A stretch of 64,000 nt of DNA from Rhodobacter sp. Har01 (GTDB lineage Bacteria; Pseudomonadota; Alphaproteobacteria; Rhodobacterales; Rhodobacteraceae): assembly GCF_020564565.1 (NCBI RefSeq), contig NZ_JAJCTD010000003.1:248001-312000 (forward strand). Direction: 5' to 3'. The notes beneath the pieces were generated by a model, which was not told where the DNA came from, ran no database searches, and saw only the letters and a list, made by a program, of their open reading frames with translations. Positions 63,774 to 64,000 of this stretch are shown in pieces. Made by a program: the position numbers and the translations under genes. Position 1 is the stretch's first letter, and every line of letters begins with the position of its first letter.

Positions 63774-64000
63774 TCAGGCCGCTACCCGCCCCATGATCTG
63801 GCCAAGGGCGGCGCGGATCGCCGCGATGGAACCCATCGCGTCGATCCGTTCCAGAACACCTTTTCCCTCGTAATAGGCGATCAGCGGCGCCGTCTGGGCG
63901 TGGTAGGCCTTCAGCCTTTCGCGCACCGTTCCGGCCGTGTCGTCGGCGCGGCGCTTGAAGCCCGTGCCGCCGCATTTGTCGCAAGTGCCCGCCACCGCGG
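63774..64000 (-). CDS. adk: Adenylate kinase, C-terminal part (5' end beyond window)
   Basis: The last 75 codons of adenylate kinase, which interconverts ATP, AMP and ADP; the frame is open to the right edge. It begins within the LID domain, where AGTCDKCGG and FKRRADD match the zinc-binding LID and the following DD; then RLKAYHAQTAPLIAYYE is the usual C-terminal helix region. The end AAIRAALGQIMGRVAA is normal. The 224-bp gap to the transporter gene shows some GC hairpins but no gene. Confidence 0.9.
   Translation of the reverse strand, partial: AVAGTCDKCGGTGFKRRADDTAGTVRERLKAYHAQTAPLIAYYEGKGVLERIDAMGSIAAIRAALGQIMGRVAA

Noticed and set aside
61489..63873. Open frame of 794 codons on the plus strand opposite the MHS transporter
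   Set aside because: It mirrors the transporter gene and has Gly/Arg/His-rich composition; the transporter has a ribosome site, terminator and membrane helices.

Overview
The window is 64 kb of dense, very GC-rich chromosome from an alphaproteobacterium, almost certainly of the Rhodobacterales/Rhodobacteraceae (Rhodobacter, Gemmobacter or Tabrizicola type; the genus cannot be fixed by eye). The pointers are the tol-pal-cpoB-tilS-ftsH run, ruvCAB upstream of it, mreBCD-mrdAB, a solitary DUF1127 protein, a TRAP transporter operon, and palindromic 3'-end repeats. There is no rRNA, recognisable tRNA, CRISPR array, transposase or phage gene. Most of it is core genome with some accessory catabolic loci.

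Layout. 1-12.9 kb, minus strand: fhs (cut by the left edge), a MOSC protein, tam, corA, ftsH, tilS, cpoB, pal, tolB, tolA, tolR, tolQ and ybgC. 13.3-15.5 kb: creA, a SpeD-family pyruvoyl decarboxylase with altered substrate residues, a PACE-type efflux protein and a conserved hypothetical, lying between ybgC and ruvB. 15.5-18 kb: ruvCAB. 18-23.5 kb: DUF1127 protein, a membrane hypothetical, prmA, msrA, an MFS transporter and an Fe-S photolyase (PhrB type). 23.5-27 kb: leuA behind a leucine leader peptide, a rod-shaped candidate RNA, a PD-(D/E)XK-like protein and an SDR. 27.3-33.1 kb: the elongasome operon mreB-mreC-mreD-mrdA-rodA, then a DUF1345 protein, a GhrA-like reductase and an EamA transporter.

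35.7-45 kb is the main accessory locus: an RpiR regulator divergent from a TRAP transporter (dctQMP) followed by a PuuA-like glutamine synthetase homologue, an aldehyde dehydrogenase, an iron alcohol dehydrogenase and a DadA/PuuB-like FAD oxidoreductase. This reads as uptake of an amine or amino alcohol and breakdown through a gamma-glutamylated intermediate. 49.7-53.1 kb holds a BetI-like regulator with aruH and aruI (arginine transaminase pathway) and a convergent MFS transporter. With speD/PACE, three separate loci point to arginine, diamine or polyamine chemistry.

54.7-64 kb: rplY, an FkbM methyltransferase, pth, the ycjX-ycjF pair, truA, a small membrane protein, a single-domain response regulator, an MHS-type transporter with a very large periplasmic insertion, and the 3' end of adk at the right edge.

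The observations I rate highest are the SpeD homologue that lacks the residues expected to hold AdoMet and sits next to a diamine-type efflux gene; the 133-nt rod-shaped RNA candidate after leuA; the leuA leader with mutually exclusive pairings; a double-palindrome repeat family at gene 3' ends; and an 18-bp perfect stem with a quadruplex-capable loop after terC. All function calls are from reading the sequence; no database search was run.
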